Counted from the first letter of the stretch, positions 25,395 to 34,600 are shown. The stretch: DNA of 59,349 nucleotides from Carboxylicivirga mesophila (GCF_018271975.1 NZ_JAGUCN010000031.1:1-59349); one strand, 5' to 3'. The notes: generated by a model not told the origin, from the letters alone. Numbers and translations are program-made.

Positions 25395-27440
25395 TCAAAT
25401 AGACAGTCGTAATCCAATATATGCATTAAAGGGCATAGCCGGGTAATAATAGCGCGGTGCATTATTGCCAAATGAAGGTGCATTGACCAGCACCATTGAC
25501 GCATAATGGGCATCCAATAAATTATTAGCACCCAAATAGAGTTGGAATCTAAAGCGATTCAATTGAAAAGAGTGACTCATTTTAGTATTGAGTACACTGA
25601 AAGAGTTGTAGCTGTTTAGGTTGCTGTCGTTAAGGTATTGACTGCCCTGAGCGCGATAATTGAAATGGATACTTAGTTCCCTGATGTTAGCTGTTGCAGC
25701 CAGATAAAGGTTGTAGTCTGGAATGCCGGGTAGGTGCTTGTTGCTATAATCAGTGCCATCGTCCACGAATTCGAGGAACTTGTTAATTGAATGGTCAAAT
25801 GTTGCATTAAGGATTAATAAAGCTGAGTGGCTGATATGGACGGTTTGACTACCACTTATTTCGAGGCCATAATGGGAAGTTTTCCCTGCATTGGCTCCGT
25901 AGAAGATGTCTTCACTCTCGCGCTTGGTGACCAGTAAGTTGTTCATTCGCATCCAGTAAGCGCTTGCTTCGAGCTTACTTTGATTATCGGATGCTATGTA
26001 GCGATAGCCCAGGTCAACTTGGTAACCTTCCTCCGGCTTGATGGAAGGGTTGAATCTTCCATCGGGCAATTGTGCTTCTTCAACCGATGGTGTTGAAAAC
26101 CCATGACCCGCAGATGCAAAAAAAATGGAGACATCACTCAGCTGGTAGTTAATACCCAAGTGAGGCGACAGTGTTAAAGGGTATTGGTGATTGAAAGATT
26201 CACTCTCACTCGATTGTTGTTTTGAGTTAAACCATGTGTTATTCAAGTTGAAGGCCGCCTGAATAAGTAGCTTTGAATGGAGTTTGTATTCTGCCAATCC
26301 AAATAGGTTGATGTAGCTGCGCTGCAGTTTTGTGCTGCTAAGTAAATGCCCCAGATTATTTTCTTTCACACCATATAGCTTAACGTGGTTGTGTTCAAGC
26401 AATGCTTCAAGCCCGGCTTCAACTCTAAGGTTGGTGCCCTGGTAACTTAGCTTTTCCCTGAGACCAAGTGCATTTTTATTGTCACCAAGCCTGTTAAAGG
26501 GTCTTAGCTCATCCAGGTCTGAAATTGTACCAAAGATATCAATTGAATTACTCAATTGGCTATTCACTGAAAGATGCACACCAGCATTAAATAAGTGGCG
26601 TTTCGATTTTTCATAGCCTTCTATTGCAGCCCATGAATCAGCTGCTTTTCGTGGATTGTTATTAAAATCTATGCTATCCAGCGAACTGGGGATTTGGCCA
26701 TGCAGATAGCGGTAGTTATAAAGGTAATGCCAGTAATGTTGACCGAATTGGTATTTGCCTTTTAATGTGAGGTTGTAGCGTTTGTATAAACTGTTTTCTC
26801 TATAGCCGTTGGAATGCAATTGATTGGCCGTAATCCAGCTGCTTCCTTTGTCTGATTTCAAGGCGGTTGTTAGTTGGTTAGAGTATGTTCCGTAGCTCCC
26901 AACTTCACTTTGTACCTTTAGATACTCTTGCATTTCAATAGAAGTCCAGGGATTGATGAGGATAACACCTCCCAGACCTGCACCATAGAGTGCAGATGAT
27001 GGCCCTTTAACAACTGTGAGTGAACTAATATCGTTAAAGCCAATATCTTCTATGGCAGTAACCCCATCGCCATCTGTTAATGGAATGGCACCCCAATAGG
27101 CTTTTATCCGGTTGCTGTTGTATGGCGTTCGTGAGCCAATGCCCCTGATGGTGATGCGGTTAGTGCTCAATGTGCCTTGTTGCATTAATACGCCTGGCAG
27201 ACTGTTTAAGTGCTCGGCCAGTTGATATGAATTACCCGACTCAAGATTCAGGGAATCCAGTATTGAAATACTTCCGGGCCATTGCTGCGATGATGGTATA
27301 TGAACCGGTGCATCAACAGTCACTTCGTTAAGCACAATATGTTGCTGGCCCAAAGAGTCTGAAGAATTTGTATTTGTGACTCTTTGAGCAAATGTGACTA
27401 GAGTTGAAAAGTATGCGAGAATAATAAAAGTAAACCTCAT
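25395..27440 (-). CDS. TonB-dependent outer-membrane receptor
   Basis: 681 residues with a signal peptide (MRFTFIILAYFSTLVTFAQ). A plug domain follows: NEVTVDAPVHIP, LAEHLNSLPGVLMQQGTLST, TIRGIGSRTPYNSNRIKAYW and VVKGPSSALYGAGLGGVILI. The remainder is a 22-strand-type barrel ending in YYYPAMPFNAYIGLRLSI. There is no carboxypeptidase-like N-terminal extension and no SusD partner, so it is a siderophore/cofactor-type receptor rather than a SusC. The stop of the PQQ-dependent dehydrogenase gene lies 8 bp upstream. That pairing suggests uptake of the dehydrogenase cofactor or a related small molecule. Confidence 0.92.
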   Translation of the reverse strand: MRFTFIILAYFSTLVTFAQRVTNTNSSDSLGQQHIVLNEVTVDAPVHIPSSQQWPGSISILDSLNLESGNSYQLAEHLNSLPGVLMQQGTLSTNRITIRGIGSRTPYNSNRIKAYWGAIPLTDGDGVTAIEDIGFNDISSLTVVKGPSSALYGAGLGGVILINPWTSIEMQEYLKVQSEVGSYGTYSNQLTTALKSDKGSSWITANQLHSNGYRENSLYKRYNLTLKGKYQFGQHYWHYLYNYRYLHGQIPSSLDSIDFNNNPRKAADSWAAIEGYEKSKRHLFNAGVHLSVNSQLSNSIDIFGTISDLDELRPFNRLGDNKNALGLREKLSYQGTNLRVEAGLEALLEHNHVKLYGVKENNLGHLLSSTKLQRSYINLFGLAEYKLHSKLLIQAAFNLNNTWFNSKQQSSESESFNHQYPLTLSPHLGINYQLSDVSIFFASAGHGFSTPSVEEAQLPDGRFNPSIKPEEGYQVDLGYRYIASDNQSKLEASAYWMRMNNLLVTKRESEDIFYGANAGKTSHYGLEISGSQTVHISHSALLILNATFDHSINKFLEFVDDGTDYSNKHLPGIPDYNLYLAATANIRELSIHFNYRAQGSQYLNDSNLNSYNSFSVLNTKMSHSFQLNRFRFQLYLGANNLLDAHYASMVLVNAPSFGNNAPRYYYPAMPFNAYIGLRLSI

Positions 27441-27448
27441 ATATGGAA

Positions 27449-28852
27449 TTATTGAGGAACGAGTTTCAGAATTTTCCCGGGTTTCTCAATAGCTACATAG
27501 ATGTATCCATCCGGACTCATTTCTACGTTTCTGACCCTGCCAATCCCTTCCAGAAGTTTCTCTTCATGGCTGACTTTATCGCCATCTAAAACAACCCGGT
27601 GAAGATATTCGAAACGCAGTGAACCGGTTAGGATGTTGTTTTTCCAGTTCGGATAGCGATCGCCTTTAATAAAGGTCATGCCGCATGGTGCAATGCTTGG
27701 TACCCAGTAATGAACAGGTTGCTCCATGCCTGCTTTAGCGGTATCGTTGGTGAATGTTGTTCCGTTGTAATTGATGCCAAATGAAATAACCGGCCATCCA
27801 TAGTTCTTTCCTGGTTCAATAAGGTTGATTTCATCACCGCCTTTTGGGCCATGCTCGTCAGTCCATATTCGGCCTGTCTCCGGGTGCATGCAGACACCTT
27901 GCGGGTTGCGATGACCATATGAATAGATGCTTGGCCGTGCACCTTCGTATGTAACAAAGGGATTATCATCAGGGATACTGCCATCATCATGGATGCGGTG
28001 TATTTTACCGCAGTCATTATTCAGGGCTTGTGGATGGCGGTCACGATCTCCTCTGTCGCCCACCGAGAAATATAAGTACCCCTCCTGGTCAAATTCGAGC
28101 TTGCAACCATAGTGATGGCGCTTATCCGTCTCGGGCCGGGCTTTAAAAATAACCTCATTGTCAATCAGTTCGTTTCCTTGTAATCGGGCTCTCATGATGG
28201 CTGTGTTAGCCAGCTTTTCATCTTCGGTACCAGGTGATGAGTAAGCCATATATATCCACCCGTTTTGTTCATAGTTGGGATGTAGTTCCAAATCGAGCAG
28301 CCCACCCTGACCAGCAGCCAGTACATTTGGTGAATTGCTAACTTTTGTGAGTTGACCTTCTGATGTAAATAGTAACAAATCGCCGTCTCTTTCGGAAATG
28401 AGCAGACTACCATCAGGTAAAAACTCCAATCCCCAGGGTACATCTAAACCACTCAGTACCGTATCAACTGTAAAGGTTTGAACTTCACTTTTATGTACGC
28501 TTATTTTTGAAGGCTCTATTTTTGCAGTCGTTTTAGTCTGGCTGGCCAGTGCGAGTATATAATCAGCCATCGATTCAATTTGTTTATCATTTAGCCCTTC
28601 GCTAAATGCCGGCATGCCAAATGATACACGACCGTGCTTAATGCTGTTGATAATTTCAACCTTATTGCCTCCGAAGAGCCACTCTCTGGCGATAAATGAC
28701 GATTTTTTATCATTGTGACAGCCAATACAGTAGCTATTAAAAAGTTGCTGACCGGTTTCTAAATGCGACGCATTTGCCCGTTTCTTAATGGTGCTGTAGA
28801 GGCCTATTCCTATACCTATAATTACAACTGCCAGATAGCCTATCTTTCTCAT
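27449..28852 (-). CDS. Cytochrome c-PQQ-dependent sugar dehydrogenase fusion
   Basis: 467 residues. An N-terminal membrane anchor or signal (LAVVIIGIGIGLYST) is followed by a single c-type haem domain with CIGCH (Cys42, Cys45, His46) and a Met ligand region (FGMPAFSEGLNDKQIESMADYI). The rest is the glucose/sorbosone dehydrogenase propeller: GLDVPWGLEFLPDGSLLISE, GQGGLLDLELHP, SYGHRNPQGVCMHPETGRIW, DEHGPKGGDEINL and APCGMTFIKGD. It would oxidise an aldose in the periplasm using PQQ and pass electrons to its own haem. It forms a two-gene unit with the TonB receptor. No PQQ synthesis genes are in the window. Confidence 0.92.
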   Translation of the reverse strand: MRKIGYLAVVIIGIGIGLYSTIKKRANASHLETGQQLFNSYCIGCHNDKKSSFIAREWLFGGNKVEIINSIKHGRVSFGMPAFSEGLNDKQIESMADYILALASQTKTTAKIEPSKISVHKSEVQTFTVDTVLSGLDVPWGLEFLPDGSLLISERDGDLLLFTSEGQLTKVSNSPNVLAAGQGGLLDLELHPNYEQNGWIYMAYSSPGTEDEKLANTAIMRARLQGNELIDNEVIFKARPETDKRHHYGCKLEFDQEGYLYFSVGDRGDRDRHPQALNNDCGKIHRIHDDGSIPDDNPFVTYEGARPSIYSYGHRNPQGVCMHPETGRIWTDEHGPKGGDEINLIEPGKNYGWPVISFGINYNGTTFTNDTAKAGMEQPVHYWVPSIAPCGMTFIKGDRYPNWKNNILTGSLRFEYLHRVVLDGDKVSHEEKLLEGIGRVRNVEMSPDGYIYVAIEKPGKILKLVPQ

Positions 28853-29019
28853 AATAATGGTGTTTGGTGATAATCAACTATAATAACAAAGAAACGGAAG
28901 TTTTGTTATTACTCTTCCACTGATAATCATGTCTTGGGGTTCTTTACCAGATACTGTTGTAAACAGATAGAGTGGATGAAATCTCGTCGAGATAAGCGGC
29001 TATCTTATGGTTCTTCTCG

Positions 29020-29335
29020 GGTTAAAAGAAGAATAAAAAAGGGGTTCTGTATGGGTTGGATTGGGTAAATTCAAGAGTTCCCCACCAGCCTTGGCTGGTA
29101 AGCCATAAAACAAGGTTGCATATGACGATTTTAGAATCGTTTTTGTTTGAGCCCGAATTAGAACTTGTAGGAATTTGAGCAGCAAATTGCACAAAGTTCT
29201 TAATCGGGAGAGTTTAACGATTTCGTCATTAAACCGTAGTTTTATGAGCGTAAGCAGGCAAAGCTGAAGATTTTTTTGCTTGCGTTTTTTCATCTTTGAA
29301 AAAATGAAGTCGGGATTTGGGGGTGAAAACCCCAG
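29020..29335. other. Highly structured non-coding element
   Basis: Between the dehydrogenase and a small gene lies a series of inverted repeats. They include CCAGCCttggCTGG-type, ACGATT-ttag-AATCGT, and a long nested palindrome CCCGAATTAGAACT...AGTTCTTAATCGGG with an inner AATTTG/CAAATT. There is also GTTTAACGA...TCATTAAAC and CGTAAGCA...TTGCTTGCG. A 97-codon frame runs through it on the minus strand, but its sequence is determined by these palindromes and shows no family. The flanks 28853-29019 and 29336-29378 hold no gene. I suspect an interspersed repeat or structured RNA. Confidence 0.55.
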
Positions 29336-29378
29336 CGTGATAATTAAAACATACCCACTAAAAATAGTTCAGAGCCAA

Positions 29379-29410
29379 AAAAGGGCTGCGTTGTTGTGAG
29401 CAGCCCTTTT
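29379..29410 (-). terminator. Intrinsic terminator after the 29427 gene
   Basis: A perfect 11-bp stem AAAAGGGCTGC/GCAGCCCTTTT with a 10-nt loop, 16 bp past the stop at 29427. T-rich on both strands. Confidence 0.85.
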
Positions 29411-29426
29411 ATTGAATTGAATCTTT

Positions 29427-29627
29427 CTATAATGCGTAATCGTATTTTGTTAGCAGAATCTCATTAATTACATCAGCATGTTGGTTGTAAAAGTTTTCTT
29501 TTACCCAGCGGCTTAGTTGTTTTTGTTCGTTGGTGTTTAACCAGGCCAGGGATTTTATAAGTTCTTTTTTAAACAGTTGTTTGTCGTCTCTTACGCCGTT
29601 TAAAACTATTTTGCAACTCTCTAACAT
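29427..29627 (-). CDS. Small hypothetical protein (66 aa)
   Basis: A 66-residue soluble, helical, charged protein (MLESCKIVLNGVRDDKQLFK; LNTNEQKQLSRWVKENFYNQ). It is credible as a gene because it is followed by a strong dedicated terminator and begins at an ATG in a gene-free interval. It is downstream of the Hsp20 gene on the same strand but separated from it by another terminator. I recognise no family. Confidence 0.55.
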   Translation of the reverse strand: MLESCKIVLNGVRDDKQLFKKELIKSLAWLNTNEQKQLSRWVKENFYNQHADVINEILLTKYDYAL

Positions 29628-29688
29628 GTTAATGGTTTTTAAGATTAGTCATTATATTTTATGGGATAAGCTTTTGTAACATAATAAA

Positions 29689-29707
29689 GGGGTAGGCAGG
29701 CTACCCC
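29689..29707 (-). terminator. Terminator after hsp20
   Basis: A 7-bp GC-rich stem GGGGTAG/CTACCCC with a 5-nt loop, 11 bp past the hsp20 stop. Confidence 0.7.
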
Positions 29708-29717
29708 AATTATAAGC

Positions 29718-30170
29718 TTACTTAATCTCGATTTGTTTGATAGGTTTTGGTTTCAACTCTTCACGTTTGGGAAGTGTTATGTACAGGATGCCATTTTTAT
29801 AGTTCGCTTTAATTTTATCGGCATTCACGGCATTCTCAGAAATAGTGAAAGAGCGTTGGAATGATTGGTAACTAAATTCACGTCTTGTTACTTTTTCACC
29901 ATCTTTTTCCTCTTTTTCATTTTTGTGCTCCGATGAAATTGTCAGGCGTCCATTGTCATAATCTACCTTAAAATCTTCTTTGTTTAAGCCCGGTGCCGCT
30001 ACTTCAATGGCATATTCATCAGCATTCTCCATTACATTTACTGCAGGCAGCGTGGTGTCTGTACTTGAAAAGTTGCTGTTGTTCCAATCCATCAATTCGC
30101 CATCGAAAAAACGATCAAATAATGAAGGAACTGATGGAAACCAATTGTTTGATAATCTTGCTAGTGTCAT
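29718..30170 (-). CDS. Small heat-shock protein, Hsp20/alpha-crystallin family
   Basis: 150 residues from MTLARLSNNWFPSVPSLFDR; a TTG 15 bp upstream is inside the ribosome-binding site and is rejected. The ATG is preceded by GGAGGA (complement of 30178-30183), an unusually strong Shine-Dalgarno for this phylum. The alpha-crystallin domain spans about residues 40-150: LPAVNVMENADEYAIEVAAP, DYDNGRLTISSEHKNEK, REFSYQSFQRSFTIS and the ANYKNGILYITLPK strand with the I-x-L-like motif near the end. It is an ATP-independent chaperone holding unfolded proteins in the cytoplasm. Confidence 0.93.
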   Translation of the reverse strand: MTLARLSNNWFPSVPSLFDRFFDGELMDWNNSNFSSTDTTLPAVNVMENADEYAIEVAAPGLNKEDFKVDYDNGRLTISSEHKNEKEEKDGEKVTRREFSYQSFQRSFTISENAVNADKIKANYKNGILYITLPKREELKPKPIKQIEIK

Positions 30171-30424
30171 AGTTGTATCCTCCAAAATTTAAGTTCAACA
30201 TTTAATTTATTACGCTTATGTATTTTCAAAATGGATGCCAACTTTCTGAGAGAAAATTGGTGCATAAAGTAATTATTCAGTAAATCAGTTAAATAGCAGT
30301 TGTGATTAAAAAAGGGGCTGCAAATACAAGTGTCAAAATGGCATAACTACTGATTTTCAGATGTCAATATTGCAGGTTATTCGTATGAAATTTCTCATTG
30401 GTTGTAGAGTCTGTCAGATAAACC

Positions 30425-30432
30425 TACTTTTG
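30425..30432 (+). promoter_or_regulatory. -7 promoter element (TACTTTTG) for the panE-like gene
   Basis: Matches TAnnTTTG 43 bp upstream of the ATG at 30476. A TTGG at about 30399 is near the expected -33 distance. It makes the earlier TTG start at 30437 unlikely. Confidence 0.45.
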
Positions 30433-30475
30433 TGTTTTGTTGAGAATTTATTTGGACGAAGAAAATAGGAAGTTG

Positions 30476-31414
30476 ATGAATATAGCAATAATAGGTACGG
30501 GTGGCGTTGGTGGTTATTTTGGTGCTAAATTGGCTCAGGCTGGTAATAATGTCACTTTTGTAGCCCGGGGGCAACACCTGAAGGCTATTAAGGCCAATGG
30601 CTTATACGTAAAAAGCATTAATGGGGATGTGATTTTACGAGATGTGCAAGCGACCGATTGTATCACTAATATTAAAGCGGCTGACTTGGTGATTACAGCT
30701 GTTAAAGCTTGGCAAATAAAAGAGATTCGTTACGATATCAGGCAAATTATTCATGATAAGAGTATGGTGTTGCCATTGCAGAATGGCGTGTTGGCGGCTG
30801 AAGAACTTAGCGAAGTGATTGATGCTAAAAACATCATCGGGGGACTCTGCCGTATTATTAGTAAAATTGAAGCACCAGGCGTCATCAATCATTTTGGTGT
30901 GCAGCCCGAGATAGTGTTCGGAGAGTTGAATAAACAAGACACTGAGCGCATGATATTGTTGAGTTCTTTATTTGAACAAGCTGGCATTAATTACAAGGCT
31001 TCCCGTGATATTGAGGCAGATGTGTGGAAGAAATTTATTTCAATTTGTGTGAGTGCTTTGCTGGCAGTAACCAAAACCACCTATGGAGAAATGTGCGAGT
31101 TGAAAGAGACCTATGATATGATGACTACACTGCTGAACGAAATTTATCTTGTTTCGCAGAAGGCTGGTGTTAATATCAAACCAGACTTTATTGATAAGAC
31201 CATTTCTTTCATTCAGTCTTTTCCATATGATTCAACGTCTTCATTAACCCGTGATGTATTGGAAAGTAAGCCTTCGGAGATTGATTATCAAAATGGGACT
31301 GTAGTGCGACTGGCAGAAAAGTATGGCGTGGATGTGCCTGTCAACAGGTTTATATACAATTGCGTATTACCTATGGAATTGAAGGCAAGAGGACTGTTTG
31401 GTAAAGGAAGATAA
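30476..31414 (+). CDS. 2-dehydropantoate 2-reductase family protein
   Basis: 312 residues from MNIAIIGTGGVGGYFGAKLA, with the Rossmann NADP motif GTGGVG at residues 7-12. Further ApbA/PanE signatures are LVITAVKAWQ, VLPLQNGVLAAEEL (the Asn-Gly of the substrate pocket), IIGGLCRIISKIEAPGVI and, in the C-terminal helical domain, ADVWKKFISICVSALLAVT with the catalytic Lys. The last region SSLTRDVLESKPSEIDYQNG matches the pantoate-binding loop. The reaction would be NADPH-dependent reduction of ketopantoate for pantothenate/CoA, but paralogues with other substrates exist, so I give no symbol. Monocistronic. Confidence 0.85.
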   Translation: MNIAIIGTGGVGGYFGAKLAQAGNNVTFVARGQHLKAIKANGLYVKSINGDVILRDVQATDCITNIKAADLVITAVKAWQIKEIRYDIRQIIHDKSMVLPLQNGVLAAEELSEVIDAKNIIGGLCRIISKIEAPGVINHFGVQPEIVFGELNKQDTERMILLSSLFEQAGINYKASRDIEADVWKKFISICVSALLAVTKTTYGEMCELKETYDMMTTLLNEIYLVSQKAGVNIKPDFIDKTISFIQSFPYDSTSSLTRDVLESKPSEIDYQNGTVVRLAEKYGVDVPVNRFIYNCVLPMELKARGLFGKGR

Positions 31415-31456
31415 CCTCATTGAACTAGTTTTGGTTGGCTCCTTAAGGTATTTCGC

Positions 31457-32290
31457 TCAATCGATTAGCTGGTTGAACCAATTTGTATATAGCAGAGCCA
31501 GTTGCTCGCGGTGTGCATCGTTGTGTACTTCATGATACACATTGTTGAATTCCTGAAATTTAATAAAGTGTGTATTGGCATTGGCCAGCTGGAGGCTTGC
31601 TTCACAGGACGTTATTGGATCTTTGCTTCCATGGGTGAGTAAAACAGGCGTATGGAGTTGACTGATAGCGTTCATCGCCCATATACCTTGTCTCATGATG
31701 GCATTGAGTAATCTGAAAGAGATGCGTTCGTGGTTTAAGCGATCATTTTGGTAGTTGATTACTTCATGGTGTTGGGTGCTGATGTGGCGGGCATTAATAC
31801 CACTCTTGATGGTGACGTTAGGTATTAGGCAGGCGAATAACTTGATAAGTAGTTTGCTAAAATAGCCTGGTTCATTGACTAATTTGAGCCAGGGAGATGA
31901 TATAATACCACCAATCAATGAATGTGGGCGTTTTAAAAGGTAGTTGAGCGCGATGTTGCCACCCATGCTATGGCCATAAATTATTTTAGGGATGCCTGGC
32001 CAGTATCCTTCCGCTTTTTCGCATAAGCTTCCTACATCATCCAGTAATTGGGCGTATGATTTTATAGTGCCTCTTTTGCCTTCTGATTGTCCATGTCCGA
32101 TGTGGTCCATCCCAATAAAGGCGAAACCTGCTTTTTCAAAAAAAGTGATAAATGAAGAGTATCGCGAGCAATGCTCTCCATAACCGTGTATTAATATGAT
32201 CACAGCTTTGGGAGAGTCTTCCGGAATCCATAGCCTGCCAAACAGCTGGCAGCCTGCCGCTGAAGTCATTTGAAACGTTTGTTCTTTCAT
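31457..32290 (-). CDS. Alpha/beta hydrolase, monoacylglycerol lipase-like
   Basis: 277 residues, no signal peptide. The serine aminopeptidase S33/monoglyceride-lipase arrangement is visible: oxyanion segment ILIHGYGEHCSRY, GMDHIGHGQSEGKRG, nucleophile elbow GHSMGG with Ser108, Asp in LTHGSKDPIT and His in YHEVHNDAHRE. It probably cleaves short- or long-chain monoacylglycerols or lysophospholipids in the cytoplasm. It is 39 bp downstream of pgl on the same strand, so co-transcription with the pentose-phosphate genes is possible but not functionally obvious. Confidence 0.88.
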   Translation of the reverse strand: MKEQTFQMTSAAGCQLFGRLWIPEDSPKAVIILIHGYGEHCSRYSSFITFFEKAGFAFIGMDHIGHGQSEGKRGTIKSYAQLLDDVGSLCEKAEGYWPGIPKIIYGHSMGGNIALNYLLKRPHSLIGGIISSPWLKLVNEPGYFSKLLIKLFACLIPNVTIKSGINARHISTQHHEVINYQNDRLNHERISFRLLNAIMRQGIWAMNAISQLHTPVLLTHGSKDPITSCEASLQLANANTHFIKFQEFNNVYHEVHNDAHREQLALLYTNWFNQLID

Positions 32291-32329
32291 TGCCTGCGCT
32301 AATTCGTAATCAGTAACCGTGGTTATATC

Positions 32330-33034
32330 TTATTTCAACAGGTTGGCTGCAGCATTATCCAGCAACCACTCAGTTTTCGTGCTATCAACCAGAGCAGCCG
32401 GATACTGCTTGTAGTTGCCTTTTTTATTGAATATCTCATCTACTTTTTCAGCTTTGTTCTCACCTGTCACCAGGAAGAATATTTGCTGACTGTTGTTGAT
32501 GACATTCCCCGTCAGCGTCACGCGAAATTGACCACTATCGGGGTGTTGAGCCAATTCGCAGATATTGTTACTTTCCCAAAGTTTGATTTGATGAGGGAAG
32601 ATGGATGCCGTATGACCATCATCGCCCATACCCAGCAGCATGATGTCGAACTGAGGAAGCCCATTGACCACAGGCACCTGCTCATCAATGGTTTCGATGT
32701 AATCTTCCACTGCCTCTTCTGGATCTAGCTCACCTTTGACACGAAAAATATTGATGGCCCTGGTGTCTACGTGATCAAACAGGTGTTCGCGTGTCATCCT
32801 GAAGTTGCTTTCTGAATCCGTGGGAGGAACGCATCGTTCATCGCCCCAGAAAAAAACAATTTTGCTCCAGTCAATGGATTTGGCGTATTCTTTAGCCAAT
32901 AACTCAAAAATGGCTTTAGGCGTGCTGCCACCCGAAAGTGCGATGTAAACTTCGCCTTTTTCCTGGGTGATATTAAGCAGATAGTCGCCAAGGTATCGCC
33001 CAATTGCTTGTTTCGATTCAAAAATCTTGTGCAT
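32330..33034 (-). CDS. pgl: 6-phosphogluconolactonase
   Basis: 234 residues, family length. Motifs are EVYIALSGGSTPKAIFELL, WSKIVFFWGDERCVPPTDSE, SNFRMTREHLFDH, and FDIMLLGMGDDGHTASIFP with the catalytic His. It hydrolyses 6-phosphogluconolactone to 6-phosphogluconate, the second step of the oxidative pentose phosphate route. It follows zwf after 36 bp on the same strand, a standard pair. The gluconate-6-phosphate dehydrogenase gene (gnd), often part of this cluster, is not present here. Confidence 0.95.
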   Translation of the reverse strand: MHKIFESKQAIGRYLGDYLLNITQEKGEVYIALSGGSTPKAIFELLAKEYAKSIDWSKIVFFWGDERCVPPTDSESNFRMTREHLFDHVDTRAINIFRVKGELDPEEAVEDYIETIDEQVPVVNGLPQFDIMLLGMGDDGHTASIFPHQIKLWESNNICELAQHPDSGQFRVTLTGNVINNSQQIFFLVTGENKAEKVDEIFNKKGNYKQYPAALVDSTKTEWLLDNAAANLLK

Positions 33035-33070
33035 ATCTTCTTTATTAAGCAGGTAATAGTGGTTGACTTT

Positions 33071-34600
33071 TTATAATTCGCAATAATTGCCATCGTTGGC
33101 CAGGTTCTTACATGGGTAGCGCCAGGTGATGTCGTTTTCTTCTATCAGCTCATCAGATACTTCCGGTCCCCACGTGCCGGCAGGATAGCCGTGCACGGGT
33201 ATATTCTTATCATTCTTCCAGGCTTTAAGTATGGGATCGACGAACTTCCAGGCTGCCTCAACAGCATCGCCGCGGTGATACAGCGTGCTATCGCCCAGCA
33301 TGCAATCCAGCAGAAGGCGCTCGTAGGCACTTGGCAGGTATGTATCTGATAAATCGCTGTAATGGAAATCCATGTTTACATTTTGCACTTTAAAGCCGGC
33401 CCCGGGTACTTTCATACCAAATTTAAGAAGCACCCCTTCGTCGGGCTGGATACGAATAACCAGCTGATTGTAGTTGTTGCAGATGGATGCATCATTGGCA
33501 AACAAATGATGTGGTGTTGACTTGAAGTGTATCACAATTTCGGTAACACGTGTTGGCAGCATTTTACCACTGCGTATATAAAATGGTACACCGGCCCATC
33601 GCCAATTATCGATAAATAGCTTGATGGCTGCAAAAGTTTCAGTGCGGGAGTCGTCTGCTACACCTTGCTCTTCACGATAACCCTTTACAGCTTCTCCTTT
33701 GATGTGAGAGGCCGTGTATTGTCCGCGAATAGCATATTTTGCCACTTCCTCTTCTTTTATAGGACGCAAGGAATGAAACACCTTTGCAATTTCGTTACGG
33801 ATATTGGTTGAGTCGATTAAAGTAGGGGGTTCCATAGCGACTAAACCAACCAGTAACAAAAGGTGGTTCTGAATCATGTCGCGTAAGGCTCCGGAGCCTT
33901 CATAATAGCCACCCCGGTTGCCAACGCCAATGTTTTCGGCACCGGTTATTTCAACGTGGTGAATGTAGTTGCGGTTCCAAAGTGGTTCAAATATGCCGTT
34001 GGAAAATCTGGTGACCAATAAGTTTTGGACAGTTTCTTTACCCAGGTAATGGTCGATGCGGTATATTTGTTCCTCATTGAAATACTTCAGCAGCTCTTTA
34101 TTTAGTTTTTGGGCTGTTTTAAGATCATAGCCAAATGGTTTTTCAACAATCAAGCGTTTGAAACCGGCAGACTCATCACTTAATGCTTGTTTGGCCAGTT
34201 GTTCCGGGATAATTTCATACATGTTTGGGGGCGTGGCCATGTAATAGATGAAGTTATTATCAGTGCCACAAGCTTCATCCAACTCCCGCAGTTTACCTTT
34301 TAATAGGCAGTATTCATCCGGATCCTTCGTGTCAAAAGAGAAGTAATGTAATTTTTCCAGGTAGTCATTCAGCTTGTTTTCGTCATCCGGCTTATTAAGT
34401 GCAAACTGTTGTATGCCACTTTTCATTTTCGCTCTGAAGTCAACGTCGCTTAGGTCAGTTCGTCCCAGGCCCAGTATGGCAAATTTTTCAGGTAATAAAT
34501 TCTGATTGTACAGGTCAAAAACAGCTGGTACAAGTTTGCGATAGGTCAGGTCGCCCGATGCACCAAAAATGACAAGTATATGGTTTTTAGGTTGATTCAT
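33071..34600 (-). CDS. zwf: Glucose-6-phosphate 1-dehydrogenase
   Basis: 509 residues from MNQPKNHILVIFGASGDLTY. The NADP-binding GASGDLTYRKL is near the N terminus, and the substrate/active-site segment RIDHYLGKETVQNLLVTRF lies about one third in. Downstream are GGYYEGSGALRDMIQNHLLL, PFYIRSGKMLP and YERLLLDCMLGD. It converts glucose-6-phosphate to 6-phosphogluconolactone and makes NADPH. A TTG 21 bp upstream extends the frame but the ATG gives the usual N terminus. It is the first gene of the zwf-pgl pair. Confidence 0.97.
   Translation of the reverse strand: MNQPKNHILVIFGASGDLTYRKLVPAVFDLYNQNLLPEKFAILGLGRTDLSDVDFRAKMKSGIQQFALNKPDDENKLNDYLEKLHYFSFDTKDPDEYCLLKGKLRELDEACGTDNNFIYYMATPPNMYEIIPEQLAKQALSDESAGFKRLIVEKPFGYDLKTAQKLNKELLKYFNEEQIYRIDHYLGKETVQNLLVTRFSNGIFEPLWNRNYIHHVEITGAENIGVGNRGGYYEGSGALRDMIQNHLLLLVGLVAMEPPTLIDSTNIRNEIAKVFHSLRPIKEEEVAKYAIRGQYTASHIKGEAVKGYREEQGVADDSRTETFAAIKLFIDNWRWAGVPFYIRSGKMLPTRVTEIVIHFKSTPHHLFANDASICNNYNQLVIRIQPDEGVLLKFGMKVPGAGFKVQNVNMDFHYSDLSDTYLPSAYERLLLDCMLGDSTLYHRGDAVEAAWKFVDPILKAWKNDKNIPVHGYPAGTWGPEVSDELIEENDITWRYPCKNLANDGNYCEL

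Noticed and set aside
29000-29293. 97-codon minus-strand frame
   Set aside because: It lies inside the palindromic element and its sequence is explained by inverted repeats; no family, no ribosome-binding site.
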